From JBJENW01 sp051880395 (GTDB taxonomy: Bacteria; Bacillota; Clostridia; Lachnospirales; Lachnospiraceae), in contig JBJENW010000220.1 of assembly GCA_051880395.1 (NCBI GenBank), positions 1 to 54,103 of the forward strand: DNA of 54,103 nucleotides, in the 5' to 3' direction. Positions 52,953-54,103 of this stretch are shown here, in pieces. Under the pieces are notes generated by a model, which was given only the letters and a program-made list of their open reading frames with translations, had not been told where the DNA came from and made no database searches. The position numbers and the translations under genes are program-made. The number at the start of each line of letters is the position of its first letter. Within the stretch, counting starts at the first letter, position 1.

Positions 52953-53864
52953 TTACCAGTACTTTTTCTTCTTAAAAAAGATCAGACTAAACACGACAAT
53001 AAAGATACTGACACCGATCACGACCGGATAACCGTAAGGGCTTGAAAGCTCCGGCATAAAAGCAAAATTCATGCCATACCATCCCGCGATCAGCGTCAGC
53101 GGAAGAAAGATCGTGGTGACAATGGTCAGCATTTTCATGATATCATTTTGCCGGATTCCAATCTCGGACTGATAAACTTCCTGTACCTGCATGGCATAGT
53201 CCCGCAGCAGCTGCGTTTCGCTGGCAAGGCGCGAGGCACGGTCTTTGTAATTGTCGAATAGCTGCAGATCGTCTTTCTCAAAAAATTCCATTTCGTTCAC
53301 AAGCAGTTCCTGTCCGACATCTGTCAACTGACTGTAGTAGTGATAAAAACGTGCAATTTTCTTTTTTAATTTCAACATTTTTACATTAAAATCCGGGCAG
53401 CTCCTTCGCAGGATCAATTCTTCAATCTGGGAGATGCGTTTTTCGACGGACTGTAAAAACAACAGATCCTCATCAAGAAACGACATCAGAAAGTCATATA
53501 AAAAACGCTCCAGAGAATAGCCGGTGCGCAGTTTGCGGTTCGCGATCATTTTTACATGTTGTGTCACGAGGATTTCATTGTCAATAAAAATGATCTTTTC
53601 CGGCAGCAGGTAAAAGGCAAACATCTGGTCGTTTTTTCCTTCCTCTTTGGATGGAATATGGATCGTGGCATACAGATAGCCCGGATGATTTTCTATTTTA
53701 CAAAAGTGCAGGGACGGATTTTCAAAGCGCATTTGAAAAACTTCCCGCAGTTTTTCGTCTTTTTTCCATTCCTCCTCTGTCAAAATACAGATGGCATCAT
53801 CGTTCTCATAAAAAGTCGATTCCTCACAAGAGTGAATCCGATCATTTTCAATAATATAATACAT
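52953..53864 (-). CDS. corA: CorA family magnesium/divalent metal transporter
   Basis: This 303-aa protein has a large cytoplasmic N-terminal domain, a long charged helix and two C-terminal membrane segments. The first is followed by the family signature YGMNF (in LIAGWYGMNFAFMPELSSPYG, partly) and the second ends KKKKYW. ATG 53864 follows AAGGGGAAG; the frame extends 10 codons upstream. It is unrelated to the catabolic island and marks its right border. Confidence 0.9.
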   Translation of the reverse strand: MYYIIENDRIHSCEESTFYENDDAICILTEEEWKKDEKLREVFQMRFENPSLHFCKIENHPGYLYATIHIPSKEEGKNDQMFAFYLLPEKIIFIDNEILVTQHVKMIANRKLRTGYSLERFLYDFLMSFLDEDLLFLQSVEKRISQIEELILRRSCPDFNVKMLKLKKKIARFYHYYSQLTDVGQELLVNEMEFFEKDDLQLFDNYKDRASRLASETQLLRDYAMQVQEVYQSEIGIRQNDIMKMLTIVTTIFLPLTLIAGWYGMNFAFMPELSSPYGYPVVIGVSIFIVVFSLIFFKKKKYW

Positions 53865-53912
53865 AGCCTTCCCCTTTCGGATCATGTGATACAAATCCCA
53901 TTTTAGCAGTTT

Positions 53913-54103
53913 GACGAAAAATATTCAACCGAGGGGGATTCCATTTACGGACGTTTCCGGGATTCGGGTAGCCATTTCTTTTCCTGGATGAAAAATATTT
54001 CAACCTTTCGGTACCTGTATACAGTTTCCGAGATTCGGCGGGGGCAGTGGACAGGGCTGGCGCAAACAGATGTGGCTTTGACAGAAATGTTAGTGAGTTT
54101 CGG
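53913..54103. repeat. Long-palindrome elements: left-end remnant plus copy C cut by the window end
   Basis: First comes a left-end fragment (GACGAAAAATATTCAACC, then TTTACGGACGTTTCCGGGAT, to about 53970). Next is a right-end flank (TGAAAAATATTTCAACC from 53989) leading to GTTTCC at 54024 and GTGGCT ending at 54077, which is exactly 54 nt as in copies A and B. TTTGACAGAAATG then TTAGTGAGTTTCGG matches copy B. The pairing arm lies beyond the window. The sequence between the fixed blocks differs from B at several stem positions. Confidence 0.8.

Overview
This window looks like chromosomal DNA of a low-to-moderate GC, Gram-positive anaerobe of the class Clostridia, most likely family Lachnospiraceae. 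The evidence is the gene order (ireB-ruvX-DUF1292-rnj-ylbF, era-yqzL-recO, a cysteine desulfurase beside thiI), strong AGGAGG ribosome binding sites, single-chain glycyl-tRNA synthetase, pyruvate phosphate dikinase and clostridial ferredoxin motifs. No rRNA, tRNA, CRISPR array, prophage or transposase gene was found. The identification rests on reading proteins and motifs, not on a database search.

Layout. 1-8.0 kb: a J-domain coiled-coil protein, then RNA and sulfur modification genes (prmA, rsmE, cysteine desulfurase, thiI), a convergent HPr-like gene, mtaB, and the ireB-ruvX-DUF1292 operon. 8.0-16.6 kb: rnj with a structured leader, ylbF, an MltG-like stub, an O-methyltransferase, a U32 peptidase, a beta-propeller protein, aroC on the minus strand, then tgt and yajC. 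16.7-26.0 kb: amino acid synthesis (leuB, ilvD, ilvB, serC, serA) followed by DUF1015 and an MscS channel. 26.1-37.3 kb: a cold-shock gene, an M16C metalloprotease, era-yqzL-recO, a 1.3-kb non-coding region packed with giant palindromes, glyS and ppdK.

37.3-52.9 kb: a catabolic island. A divergent PucR-type regulator faces about 14 kb of co-directional genes: a class III aminotransferase, three different iron alcohol dehydrogenases, a four-protein amine or opine-type flavoenzyme whose FAD subunit carries a clostridial ferredoxin domain, a PII-like protein without the modifiable tyrosine, a PotABCD-type transporter, and an aldehyde dehydrogenase. I infer import of a cationic or zwitterionic amine, its oxidation with electrons passed to iron-sulfur carriers, and disposal of aldehydes by reduction or oxidation. 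The substrate is unknown. A strong terminator hairpin splits the island directly before the flavoenzyme genes.

The most unusual feature is a family of very long interspersed palindromes. Copies lie at 31.3-31.7 kb and 32.1-32.5 kb, with partial copies at both window ends. Each intact copy folds into a hairpin of about 320-400 nt with constant geometry: a perfect 54-bp stem, a 10-bp stem, a 24-bp stem and a 5-nt bulge. The sequence inside the stems differs between copies while pairing is preserved, and short asymmetric blocks are conserved. This looks like selection or copying that maintains structure, in RNA or in single-stranded DNA. An unrelated 166-nt palindrome lies between the two complete copies.
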